NCBI RefSeq assembly: GCF_007570835.1
Contig: NZ_SUNC01000001.1
Coordinates: forward strand, 1,364,001-1,428,000
Length of the DNA stretch: 64,000 bases
From: Croceicoccus sediminis
Lineage (GTDB): Bacteria; Pseudomonadota; Alphaproteobacteria; Sphingomonadales; Sphingomonadaceae
Direction: 5' to 3'
Below the pieces are notes generated by a model. The model had not been told where the DNA came from. It did no database searches and saw only the letters and a program-made list of their open reading frames with translations. Below are positions 45,026 through 53,572 of the stretch, piece after piece (position 1 is the stretch's first letter; the number at the start of each line of letters is the position of its first letter). A program made the position numbers and the translations under genes.

Positions 45026-46245
45026 ACGCGCCCGAAGTGATTACCTTGGGCTGCCGGCTCAACGCGGCGGAAAGCGACCGGATCCGCGCCATGCTGGCCG
45101 GGCGCGACGATACCGTTGTCGTCAATTCCTGCGCCGTCACGGAAGAGGCGGTGCGCCAGACGCGCCGCGCCATCCGCCGGTTGCGCCGCCGCCGCCCCGA
45201 TGCCCGCCTGCTGGTCACCGGATGCGCCGCCGACATCGAACGCGAACAGCTTGCCGCCATGCCCGAAGTCGACGCCCTGGTTGCCAATATTGCCAAGCTG
45301 GAACCGCAAAGCTGGAACGCGGGCCACAATGCTGCGGCCATGCCGCCGGTCCGCGTCCACCAGGGCACCAGCACCGCGGCGACGGCCCGCACCCGCGCCT
45401 TCGTCGCGGTCCAGAACGGGTGCGACCATGCCTGTACCTTCTGCGTCATTCCGCAAGGACGGGGCGAGAGCCGCTCGCTCACCGTGCCGCAGGTCCTGTC
45501 CGAGATCGAGATGCACCTTGAACAGGGCTCGCCCGAAGTGGTGCTGACCGGCGTGGACGTGACCAGCTGGGGCCACGACTTGCCCGGCTCGCCCGCGCTG
45601 GGCACGCTTGTCGGCGAAGTGCTGCGCGCTTTCCCGTCCCTTGAACGCATCCGCATGTCTTCCATCGACGGGGCCGAGATCGATGGCGCACTGGAAGAGC
45701 TGTTCGCGGGTGAGAGGCGGGTCATGCCGCATCTTCACCTTTCGCTTCAGCACGGGCACGACCTGATCCTGAAGCGCATGAAACGGCGCCACTCGCGCCG
45801 CGACGCGGTCGAACTCGTATCCCGCCTCAAGGCCCGTCGCCCCGACATCGCCATCGGCGCGGACCTTATCGCCGGCTTCCCGACCGAGGACGAGGCGATG
45901 CACGAGGCGAACCTGTCGGTGATCCGCGAATGCGCGGTCGTTCACGGCCACGTCTTTCCCTTCAGCCCGCGCCCCGGCACCCCGGCGGCACGAATGCCGC
46001 AACTCGATGCGGCGACGATCAAGGCCCGCGCGGCCGAAATGCGCGCCGCCGTCGCAAAGTCCCGCGCCGACTGGCTTGGCGCGATGATCGACAGCGTGCA
46101 GTCTGTGCTGGGCGAGAACGACGGCACCGGTCACACCCCCAATTTCGCGCCCGTCCGCCTGCCCGATGGCGTGCGCGGCGGCGACATCGTCTCCATGCGC
46201 ATCACCGGCGCGGCGGACGGTCTGCTAATCGGAGAGAGAGTATGA
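45022..46245 (+). CDS. mtaB: tRNA t6A37 methylthiotransferase
   Basis: 407 residues. MiaB-like: three N-terminal cluster Cys (C11, C37, C68), radical-SAM CxxxCxxC at C134, C138 and C141 (NGCDHACTFC), and a C-terminal TRAM-type domain. It converts t6A to ms2t6A at position 37 of tRNAs reading ANN codons. The start is TTG at 45022, overlapping the dapF stop; the frame extends upstream to 44809 inside dapF but without family similarity. It ends overlapping ftsY by 4 nt. Confidence 0.92.
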   Translation: MNAPEVITLGCRLNAAESDRIRAMLAGRDDTVVVNSCAVTEEAVRQTRRAIRRLRRRRPDARLLVTGCAADIEREQLAAMPEVDALVANIAKLEPQSWNAGHNAAAMPPVRVHQGTSTAATARTRAFVAVQNGCDHACTFCVIPQGRGESRSLTVPQVLSEIEMHLEQGSPEVVLTGVDVTSWGHDLPGSPALGTLVGEVLRAFPSLERIRMSSIDGAEIDGALEELFAGERRVMPHLHLSLQHGHDLILKRMKRRHSRRDAVELVSRLKARRPDIAIGADLIAGFPTEDEAMHEANLSVIRECAVVHGHVFPFSPRPGTPAARMPQLDAATIKARAAEMRAAVAKSRADWLGAMIDSVQSVLGENDGTGHTPNFAPVRLPDGVRGGDIVSMRITGAADGLLIGERV

Positions 46246-47165
46246 GCGAGAGCTGGTCAGACCGGCTTTTCGGAGGATTCCGCAAGACGAGCGAGCGGCT
46301 GTCGGGCAACCTCGGCACCTTGGGGAGCGGCGCGACGAAGCTGACCGAGGATCAGCTGGACGAGCTGGAAGACGCGCTCATCATGTCGGACCTTGGCCCG
46401 CGCGCTGCGATGCGCATCCGTGACGCGGTAGCCGAACGCCGGTTCGAACGCGGCGCGGACGAGCGTGCCATTTCCGAGGCCGTTGCCGCGGAAATCGCAG
46501 AAATCCTACGCCCCGTGGCCAAGCCGCTCGAAGTCACCGCCTTCCCGCGCCCGCATGTCGTGCTGGTCATCGGCGTCAACGGCAGCGGCAAGACGACGAC
46601 GATCGCAAAGCTGGCGCACCTGTTCCAGGAAGACGACTACTCCGTCATGCTGGCCGCAGGCGACACGTTCCGCGCCGCCGCCATCGGACAGCTCAAGGTA
46701 TGGGCCGATCGGATCGGCGTGCCCATCGTCACCGGCCCGGAAGGCGGCGATCCGGCATCGGTGGTGTTCGACGGCGTGAAGGCCGCGACCGAAAAGGGCA
46801 GCGACGCGTTGATCGTCGACACCGCAGGCCGCTTGCAGAACAAGCGCGAGTTGATGGACGAGCTGACCAAGATCCGAAAGGTTTTGGGCCGCCTCAACCC
46901 CGAAGCGCCGCACGATGTCGTCCTCGTGCTCGACGCCACGAACGGGCAGAACGCGCTGCAACAGATCGACGTGTTCAAGGAAGTCGCGGGCGTCACCGGG
47001 CTCGTCATGACGAAGCTTGACGGCACGGCGCGCGGCGGCGTTCTGGTCGCGGCGGCGGAACAGTACGGACTTCCCATCCATGCCATCGGCGTGGGCGAGA
47101 AAATCGACGACTTGCGCCCGTTCGATCCCGATCTGGTCGCGCGCGTCATTGCGGGAGTGGCCTGA
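46242..47165 (+). CDS. ftsY: Signal recognition particle receptor FtsY
   Basis: 307 residues, short because the acidic A domain is nearly absent. N domain about 15-95, then the G domain with P-loop GVNGSGKTTTIAK (111-123), DTFRAAA, DTAGRLQNK and TKLDGTARGG. It docks the SRP at the inner membrane. ATG at 46242 overlaps mtaB (ATGA) and the stop overlaps yciB (TGATG). Confidence 0.97.
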   Translation: MSESWSDRLFGGFRKTSERLSGNLGTLGSGATKLTEDQLDELEDALIMSDLGPRAAMRIRDAVAERRFERGADERAISEAVAAEIAEILRPVAKPLEVTAFPRPHVVLVIGVNGSGKTTTIAKLAHLFQEDDYSVMLAAGDTFRAAAIGQLKVWADRIGVPIVTGPEGGDPASVVFDGVKAATEKGSDALIVDTAGRLQNKRELMDELTKIRKVLGRLNPEAPHDVVLVLDATNGQNALQQIDVFKEVAGVTGLVMTKLDGTARGGVLVAAAEQYGLPIHAIGVGEKIDDLRPFDPDLVARVIAGVA

Positions 47166-47830
47166 TGACCGAGACGCCTGAAACGAAGCCCGCCGCCAAG
47201 CCGAAAGCGAAAAGCGGCTGGCTCAACATCGCGATCGACTACGGGCCGCTGCTCGTCTTCTTCCTCGTCTACAAGTGGTTCAGCCCCTCGGAAGACGGCA
47301 ACGCCGTCGGCGAGGTTCTGGCCATCGTGAAGGGCACCGGCGCCTTCATCGCCGCCGCCGTGATCGCGGTGGCCGTGTCGAAGTGGAAGCTGGGCCACGT
47401 CACGCCCATGCTCATGCTGTCGACCGCGCTGATCGTGTTCTTCGGCGGATTGACCATCCTGTTCCAGGACCCGGTCTTCGTGCAGGTGAAGCCGACGATC
47501 ATCTACGTCGTCTTCGCCGTGGCGCTGTTGTTTGGCGTTTGGCGCGGCAAGGCGCTGCTCAAATATCTGCTCGACGCCGCGTTCGAAGGGCTATCGGACA
47601 AGGGCTGGATGAACCTGTCGCGCAACTGGGGCTTCTATTTCATCGCGCTGGCCGCGCTGAACGAAGTGCTGCGCGCCACGCTCAGCTTCGATGCATGGCT
47701 TGCTGCAAAACTATGGGTCTTCCTGCCGCTGTCGTTCCTGTTCACCTTCACCCAGCTGCCGATGATGCTGCGCGAGGGTCTGGGCAAGGAGGAAGAGGAA
47801 GAAGCGGTGACGGAGCATCCGCCGGCCTGA
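47165..47830 (+). CDS. yciB: YciB/IspA-type inner membrane-spanning septation protein
   Basis: 221 residues with about five transmembrane helices; IDYGPLLVFFLVYKW, MLMLSTALIVFFGGLTILFQDPVFVQVKPTIIY-type central region and NLSRNWGFYFIALAALNEV are typical of the YciB (septation protein A) family, involved in cell-envelope and division processes. A Lys/Pro-rich N-terminal tail and an acidic C-terminus are cytoplasmic. It overlaps ftsY by one base (TGATG), so it is cotranslated. Confidence 0.92.
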   Translation: MTETPETKPAAKPKAKSGWLNIAIDYGPLLVFFLVYKWFSPSEDGNAVGEVLAIVKGTGAFIAAAVIAVAVSKWKLGHVTPMLMLSTALIVFFGGLTILFQDPVFVQVKPTIIYVVFAVALLFGVWRGKALLKYLLDAAFEGLSDKGWMNLSRNWGFYFIALAALNEVLRATLSFDAWLAAKLWVFLPLSFLFTFTQLPMMLREGLGKEEEEEAVTEHPPA

Positions 47831-47889
47831 ACCGGCGGAAACGGGGCGGAAAGCGAGAGCGCATCGTCGGATAGCGCCCCGAACCCTGC

Positions 47890-48861
47890 CTAAAGCACTT
47901 CGAGTTCGATCCGGCAGACGACGCCGTCCCGTAAAAGGTCGAGTTCCACCGACCCATGGGAGGAAAGCGCCTTTTCGATCAGCACCGATCCAAACCCCTT
48001 GTCGTTACCGGCATCGACGGGCGGCCCGCCACGTTCGGTCCAGACGATGCTTGCGGATCGGCCATGTCTGACGATTTCCACCGCGACCTGACCGGCATCG
48101 TTGGAAAGCGCGCCGTACTTGATCGCGTTGGTAATCAGCTCGTGAAAGACGAGTGCGAGCCCCTGGCTCCCGGACGGGGTAAGCGACGGTTCGTCCTGCG
48201 CATCGATGCTGACCCTGTCCTGCAGCTCCTGGAACGCCAAAAGCTCGGTTTCCAGGATCGCGCTCGGCTTCATATCGGCAACTTCATGGCCAACCAGCAG
48301 GCTATGACTGCGGGCAAGCGCGCCGATGCGGCCTTCGAGCGAGCTTGAAAACGACGGAATGTCCGTCGCCCTCCTCGCCGTAAGCGCGATCATGCTCTTG
48401 ATCATCGAAAGGATGTTGCGGACCCGATGGTTCAGCTCTTCGGTGATCAGCTGCAGGCGGGCTTCGTTCCGCTTCGTATCGGTGATGTCGATGACATGGC
48501 CGATCAGCTTGACCGTGTGCCCGCTCTCGTCCTCAAGCGGGCGCCCCGCCACGCTGATCCAGCGATCGCGACCGTCCGCTGTCCTGATCCGGGATTCGAA
48601 ACCCCATTCGGTTCCGTTCCCGATCGCAGTCTTCTGCAGCTCGTCGACCCTGCCCCGGTCCGCTTCGTCCATGTGGTCGAGAAAAGTGTCGTATGTCCAG
48701 TCGGGCACAGGCTCGGAATATCCGAAAATCCTGTCGTGCGTCTGGTTGCGCACCGCACGGCCGGTTTCCAGGTCGAGTTCCCATATCCCGATCTTGCTCG
48801 TCTCGATGACCAGCCGCAGGTGTTCGGCACTGCGAGACTCGAAAGCTTGGATATCGGGCAT
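47890..48861 (-). CDS. PAS-HWE sensor histidine kinase
   Basis: 323 residues. One PAS/PAC domain (about 12-130, with SKIGIWELDLETG), then an HWE/HisKA_2 phosphoacceptor helix with ELNHRVRNILSMIKSM (His about 145), and an ATPase domain with FHELITNAIKYGALS. It lacks the flavin Cys motif of LOV kinases, so blue-light sensing is unlikely. Cytosolic. ATG at 48861 precedes the conserved part; an upstream frame to 48945 is possible. No adjacent response regulator. Confidence 0.88.
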   Translation of the reverse strand: MPDIQAFESRSAEHLRLVIETSKIGIWELDLETGRAVRNQTHDRIFGYSEPVPDWTYDTFLDHMDEADRGRVDELQKTAIGNGTEWGFESRIRTADGRDRWISVAGRPLEDESGHTVKLIGHVIDITDTKRNEARLQLITEELNHRVRNILSMIKSMIALTARRATDIPSFSSSLEGRIGALARSHSLLVGHEVADMKPSAILETELLAFQELQDRVSIDAQDEPSLTPSGSQGLALVFHELITNAIKYGALSNDAGQVAVEIVRHGRSASIVWTERGGPPVDAGNDKGFGSVLIEKALSSHGSVELDLLRDGVVCRIELEVL

Positions 48862-48982
48862 GGGTATGTACGTAGATGTTCGCGGGATGCGTGTCACGCG
48901 AAGCAGTCGGCAACATGCGCGAGCTTGAGCAACCACAGCCAGCAAACCGTTGATTCACCAATTCTGCACTAAACCTGCCGCC

Positions 48983-49258
48983 ATGTTCGTAAAGCTCGCT
49001 CTCTATCTTCTGGCTATCAACGTCTGGACCGTCGGCCAGTTCTGGCATGACAAGTCGCGGGCCATGAACGGCGGCTGGCGCGTGCCGGAGGGGCACCTGC
49101 TGGGCCTTGCGCTCATCGGCGGGTCGCCGGGCGCGTTTCTGGCGCGCAAGGTATTTCGCCACAAGACGCGCAAAGAGCCGTTTTCGACCCGACTGCAGGT
49201 CATTGCCGTCCTGCAGGCGGGCGGCCTGATTGGCTGGTTCCTGCTCGGCGCGATATGA
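48983..49258 (+). CDS. DUF1294 small membrane protein
   Basis: 91 residues. Hydrophobic N-terminus (about 3-20), NVWTVGQFWHDKSRA, then RVPEGHLLGLALIGGSPGAFLARKVFRHKTRK, the DUF1294 signature, and a last helix. Function unknown. ATG at 48983 is the conserved start; it diverges from the HWE kinase. Confidence 0.85.
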   Translation: MFVKLALYLLAINVWTVGQFWHDKSRAMNGGWRVPEGHLLGLALIGGSPGAFLARKVFRHKTRKEPFSTRLQVIAVLQAGGLIGWFLLGAI

Positions 49259-49264
49259 GCCCGG

Positions 49265-49510
49265 TCAGATAATGCCCAGTTCCACGTCGAGGCAGTGGAC
49301 ATAGGCGACCTGGTCCCACCGCTCGAAACCCCTGGCGTTCTCTTCCCGCTCGTAGATTCCGGCGATCGTTTTCGCCTTTTCGCAAAGCTCGGCACTGGTC
49401 GCGTTGGAGCGGCGCATGATCGTGTATTCGTCTTCGTGCCGCTTCGCCTCGCTGGCACAGGCCGACACCATCAGCGCGGCTGTCGTGATGAGGAGCATTC
49501 CCCTAGGCAT
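49265..49510 (-). CDS. Small hypothetical lipoprotein
   Basis: 81 residues with a lipoprotein signal (MPRGMLLITTAALMVSAC, lipobox VSAC) and a polar 60-residue body containing two Cys. I do not recognise it. It overlaps the zinc-ribbon protein gene upstream by 8 nt and converges with the DUF1294 gene. Confidence 0.65.
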   Translation of the reverse strand: MPRGMLLITTAALMVSACASEAKRHEDEYTIMRRSNATSAELCEKAKTIAGIYEREENARGFERWDQVAYVHCLDVELGII

Positions 49511-49832
49511 CGCGGCCCTTCGGGCTTACCGCGGTGAGGTCGGTGCCACATCGCGAACAGGTCTTTTCAGGCCAGAACACGCTCCATATCCCGCGCCGGA
49601 ATATAGATTTGCCGCAATTCGGGCAGCGGATCAGCAAGCTGCGTATGCCGAACAGCACGACCCACACGACCAGCAGCGGCATGACGATCCAGTCGAGCCA
49701 CCCGCTTTGCGCCAGTCCGGCCGCCACGGCGAGCAGCGGGATGCCCCAGACGATGAATATGCCGCTGACGATTCCGCCAATCATGAGGGCCTTGCCCGCG
49801 TCGTATGCCGTTGGCTTGCTTTCGGCCATCAA
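49503..49832 (-). CDS. Small membrane protein with zinc-ribbon
   Basis: 109 residues: two transmembrane helices (about 14-40, 45-66) and a cytoplasmic C-terminal zinc-ribbon (CPNCGKS, 16 residues, CSRCGTD). Likely binds one zinc ion. Function unknown. 18 nt after kup, same strand, and overlapping the small lipoprotein gene, so probably cotranscribed. Confidence 0.7.
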   Translation of the reverse strand: MMAESKPTAYDAGKALMIGGIVSGIFIVWGIPLLAVAAGLAQSGWLDWIVMPLLVVWVVLFGIRSLLIRCPNCGKSIFRRGIWSVFWPEKTCSRCGTDLTAVSPKGRDA

Positions 49833-49850
49833 GACGCCATCGCGGTCAGG

Positions 49851-51752
49851 TCAGATCCTGACCTGAGAGCCCAGTTCGACGACGCGGTTCGTGGGCAGGC
49901 GGAAGAATTCCATCGCGGTTGCCGCATTACGCAGCATCCAGCTGAAGATCTTTTCCCGCCACAGCATCATCGCCGGTTTCTCGCTGGGCAGCAGCGTCTG
50001 TCGCGAAAGGAAGAAACTGGTCTGCATCATGTCGAACATGCCGCCGCAGTTGTCGATCTTCTTCAGCGCGGCCGGAACGTCCGTTTCTTCCATGAAGCCG
50101 TAACGCAGCACGACGCGATAGAACCCGTCGCCCAGATCCTCGATCTCGGCCCGGTTGTTCGGATCGACGTAAGGCTCCTCGGCGATGCTGACGGTCAACA
50201 CCACGACGCGGTCGTGCAGGACCTTGTTGTGCTTGATGTTGTGAAGCAGCGCAGAAGGAACGCCCGCCGTGCTCGACGCCATGAAGATCGCCGTGCCCGG
50301 AACGCGGGTGGCCGAATTGGCCGCGCTTTTGGCGAAAATCTCGATCGGCAGGGCAACCTCGGTCATGCGTTCGCGCATCAGCTTGCGGCCCTTGGCCCAG
50401 GTCGTCAGCAGAGTGAAAGCCGCAGCGCCGACCAGCAGCGGGAACCAGCCGCCATCGGGGATCTTGGTGGCGTTCGCCGCGAAATAGGCCCCGTCGACGA
50501 CGAAGAAGAGGATGATGACCGGAACGGCCCACCACCACTTCCACTTCCACACCGCGAACAGCAGGACGGCCATGAGGCAGGTGTCGATCACCATCGCGCC
50601 GGTCACCGCGATGCCATAGGCGCTGGCAAGGTTCGACGAGTTCTGGAACGTCAGCACCAGCAGGATGACTGCGACCATCAGGGCCCAGTTGATGAAGGGA
50701 ATGTAGATCTGCCCTGCCTCGGTCTCGCTGGTGTGCAGGATAGAAAGGCGCGGAATGAAGCCCAGTTGCATCGCCTGGTGCGTCACCGAGAACGCGCCCG
50801 ATATCACCGCCTGGCTGGCGATGAACGTCGCGCACATCGCGAGGATAACCAGCGGCAGGCGCAGGATGTCGGGCGCCATCATGAAGAACGGGTTCTGGAT
50901 CGCCTCTGCCGCGTCCGCACCGGTAAGGCTGGTCACCATCGCGGCCTGTCCGAAATAGTTCAGCAGCAGCGCGGGCATCACGAACCCGAACCACGACAGG
51001 CGCAGCGGCCCGCGCCCGAAATGCCCCATGTCGGCATAGAGCGCCTCTGCCCCGGTCACGGCCAGCACGACCGAGCCGAGCGCCAGGAACGCCAGCCACT
51101 TGTCGACGATGAAAAACTGCACCGCGTACCAGGGGTTTAGTGCCACCAGCACGCCGGGATTGTAGAAGATCTGCACCAGGCCCAGCACGGCCAGCACGAT
51201 GAAGTAGGTCACCATCACCGGTGCGAAGAGCGCGCCGACTTTGGCCGTTCCGCGCCGTTGCAGCAGGAACAGGAAGATCAGCAGGGCAAGCGCGATCGGG
51301 ATGACCCAGACTTCGAACCGTTTTTCGACGACGGTCAGGCCCTCGACCGCGGAAAGGACCGAAATGGCGGGCGTAATCATGGAATCGCCGTAGAACAGCG
51401 AAGTCGCCAGGACGCCGAGCAGGACGGTTATCCAGCCATATTTGGACCGGCCGATATGACGCGAGATCAGGGCCAGCAGGGCAAGGCTGCCCCCCTGCCC
51501 CTTGTTGTCGGCGCGCATCAGGATCGTGACGTATTGCAGCGACACGACAAGCGTCATCGACCAGAAAATCAGGCTGACGACGCCGAGGATGTGCAAGCGG
51601 TCGAGCGTCAGCGGGTGCGGGCCGACGAATGTTTCGCGAAACGCGTAGAGCGGGCTGGTACCGATGTCGCCAAACACGATGCCGACCGCGCCTGCAGCCA
51701 GCTTCAGCTTGGCGCTGGTGCGCGCGTCTTCTCCGGATGCGGAGTGGCTCAT
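49851..51752 (-). CDS. kup: Potassium uptake protein Kup
   Basis: 633 residues, KUP/HAK family: about 12 helices with [19 protein letters not shown] at the first helix, [35 protein letters not shown], then a C-terminal cytosolic domain of about 150 residues. Constitutive low-affinity K+/H+ symport. Seven-base-type ribosome site and a conserved N-terminus support the ATG at 51752. No Kdp genes nearby. Confidence 0.95.
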   Translation of the reverse strand: MSHSASGEDARTSAKLKLAAGAVGIVFGDIGTSPLYAFRETFVGPHPLTLDRLHILGVVSLIFWSMTLVVSLQYVTILMRADNKGQGGSLALLALISRHIGRSKYGWITVLLGVLATSLFYGDSMITPAISVLSAVEGLTVVEKRFEVWVIPIALALLIFLFLLQRRGTAKVGALFAPVMVTYFIVLAVLGLVQIFYNPGVLVALNPWYAVQFFIVDKWLAFLALGSVVLAVTGAEALYADMGHFGRGPLRLSWFGFVMPALLLNYFGQAAMVTSLTGADAAEAIQNPFFMMAPDILRLPLVILAMCATFIASQAVISGAFSVTHQAMQLGFIPRLSILHTSETEAGQIYIPFINWALMVAVILLVLTFQNSSNLASAYGIAVTGAMVIDTCLMAVLLFAVWKWKWWWAVPVIILFFVVDGAYFAANATKIPDGGWFPLLVGAAAFTLLTTWAKGRKLMRERMTEVALPIEIFAKSAANSATRVPGTAIFMASSTAGVPSALLHNIKHNKVLHDRVVVLTVSIAEEPYVDPNNRAEIEDLGDGFYRVVLRYGFMEETDVPAALKKIDNCGGMFDMMQTSFFLSRQTLLPSEKPAMMLWREKIFSWMLRNAATAMEFFRLPTNRVVELGSQVRI

Positions 51753-51858
51753 GCCCGGTTTTCGTCCCTTGTTGCGGCCACGGATCGAAACCGACAGGCC
51801 AACGGGGGCAGGCGATTAGCAGCGGTTATTCGCACCTGCAAGAAAAGGTGGCGCCCCG

Positions 51859-52590
51859 TCACGAAGCGGGACCGTCTGACCCTACGGAATCCGGGGTTTC
51901 CTGCTCCACCGGCACCGGGCCAGACGGCATTTGTTCGGCTGCCGCAGGTACGCCTTGGCCCGATTGCATCGCAATGATCGCATCGAGTCGTTCGATACGG
52001 GCCGCAAGATCGGCACGCCATGCCTCCTCCGGGTCGCCGGGGCGGTTCATGAGTTCCTGCCAGATCGCGCGGGCATCCTCGAACTGTCCCGACTGCGCCA
52101 ACGCGAGGCCGGTGAAGAAGGGCGGGCCGGGATGTTCGGGCGCAATGTCGGCGGCGCGTTGAAACGCGTAGAGCGAGGCCGGCGTGATGATCCCGCCCGA
52201 ATGCCCGACCAGCGCGTTGCCCAGTGCCAGCCACAGGTCCGGATCGTTCGGCGAACTTTTCAGCGCGACTTTCAGGATACCCGCCGCCGTTGCGAATTGT
52301 CCGCGCCGCGCCATCGCATCGGCAGTGATGAGCAGGTTGCGCCCTTCGCCGAACTTGTTGCCCATGGCCTGACGCGCCTCGATCAGGGCGGCCTGACCCG
52401 TTTCTTCGGTTTCGCGCGGCGGAGTGGGCGATCCGGCTTCGGACGGAGACCCCTGCAGGGCATAGCCCGACAAGCCGATCAGCAATGCGGCCGCGGCAAA
52501 TTCGCGCCCTCCGCGCGGCAGTTTCACCACGAAGACCAGCACGCAGAAGGTGACGACCGCAATGCCAATGGCAATGGCCCAGCCCATCAT
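51859..52590 (-). CDS. Cytochrome c maturation TPR protein (CcmI/CycH C-terminal type)
   Basis: 243 residues: two transmembrane helices (about 4-21, 30-47) then a periplasmic tetratricopeptide region (about 85-205) that binds apocytochrome c. This is the CcmI/CycH chaperone, last gene of the ccm operon; its ATG overlaps ccmH (ATGA). The C-terminal Pro/Glu-rich tail is variable. Confidence 0.85.
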   Translation of the reverse strand: MMGWAIAIGIAVVTFCVLVFVVKLPRGGREFAAAALLIGLSGYALQGSPSEAGSPTPPRETEETGQAALIEARQAMGNKFGEGRNLLITADAMARRGQFATAAGILKVALKSSPNDPDLWLALGNALVGHSGGIITPASLYAFQRAADIAPEHPGPPFFTGLALAQSGQFEDARAIWQELMNRPGDPEEAWRADLAARIERLDAIIAMQSGQGVPAAAEQMPSGPVPVEQETPDSVGSDGPAS

Positions 52591-53015
52591 TCCTCTCCTT
52601 CCGGCAGACGCCGGATGAACCGTTTGCGCAGCAGCAGAAGCGCTAGCAGCAACAAGACCAGCGGCGCGGCGAAAAGCGGCCAGGTCAGCGTGGTCAGTTC
52701 AGGCTTGTAGCTGACATATTCGCCATATCGTTCGACCAGCCATGCGCGGATCGCCTCAGGCTCTTCGCCCGCCTTGATGCGCAGGCGGACCTGATTGCGC
52801 ATGTCCCCTGCCATCGAGGCGTCGGAATCGGCGATCGACTGGCTCTGGCACTTGAGACAGCGCAGCGTCTCCATCAGGTCCTGCGCCTTCTGCTCCTGCG
52901 CCGGGTCTTCGAGCTGGCGATAGGCATAGGGCGCGGGCGGCAGCTGGTCCTGCGCAGCAACGGGGACGGCCAGCATGGCGGCGATCAGGGCCAGGAGGGC
53001 AAGAGCGCGGGTCAC
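52587..53015 (-). CDS. ccmH: Cytochrome c maturation protein CcmH (CycL)
   Basis: 142 residues. Signal peptide (ends PVAAQ), then LMETLRCLKCQSQSIADSDA with the redox pair C53 and C56, and one C-terminal helix (about 103-125). It holds apocytochrome c thiols reduced for heme attachment. Overlaps ccmG and ccmI by 4 nt. Confidence 0.93.
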   Translation of the reverse strand: MTRALALLALIAAMLAVPVAAQDQLPPAPYAYRQLEDPAQEQKAQDLMETLRCLKCQSQSIADSDASMAGDMRNQVRLRIKAGEEPEAIRAWLVERYGEYVSYKPELTTLTWPLFAAPLVLLLLALLLLRKRFIRRLPEGEE

Positions 53016-53572
53016 AGCGGGGTTTGCGCCTTCTTCACTTCGGAAAGGATGATCTGCACGTCACGCTCCATGATCGGGCCGATATGCTGATAGCGGATCG
53101 TGCCGGTGCCATCGATCACGAAAGTTTCCGGCACGCCGGAAGACCCGATGCCCAGCTGCACTTCGCTGATATCGTCTTTGCCAATGGTGGCGAAGGGATT
53201 GCCGTAGCGGGCCAGAAAACGGGCGATGTCCTGCGTGCGGTCGCGGATAGCGACACCGTCGATCGGGACGCCCGCACGGGCCAGCTCGTCAAGTTGCGGC
53301 GCCTCTGCCGCGCAAGGCACGCACCAGCTGGCAAAGACGTTGAGCAGGCGAACCTCGCCCTGCCGGAAATCGTCGGTGGCAAGGCCGGGGCGTTCGTCGA
53401 CACCGGCGGGAAGGGTGAATTCGGGCAGCATCTTGCCAACCATCGCGCTTTCGATATCGCGATTCGCAGGGCGCACCAGCCCGTTCATGACCAGCACGAA
53501 AAACACGCCGAACAGGACCAGCGGTAGCCAGATCGCCCAGCGCTTGCCCGGTTTCTTTTCCGTCCCGCTCAT
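53012..53572 (-). CDS. ccmG: Thiol:disulfide interchange protein CcmG/DsbE
   Basis: 186 residues. N-terminal anchor (about 12-31), then a periplasmic thioredoxin fold with the active site ASWCVPCAAEAP (C84, C87) and the cis-Pro loop GVPETFVID. It supplies electrons to CcmH for cytochrome c assembly. It overlaps ccmF and ccmH by 4 nt. Confidence 0.94.
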   Translation of the reverse strand: MSGTEKKPGKRWAIWLPLVLFGVFFVLVMNGLVRPANRDIESAMVGKMLPEFTLPAGVDERPGLATDDFRQGEVRLLNVFASWCVPCAAEAPQLDELARAGVPIDGVAIRDRTQDIARFLARYGNPFATIGKDDISEVQLGIGSSGVPETFVIDGTGTIRYQHIGPIMERDVQIILSEVKKAQTPL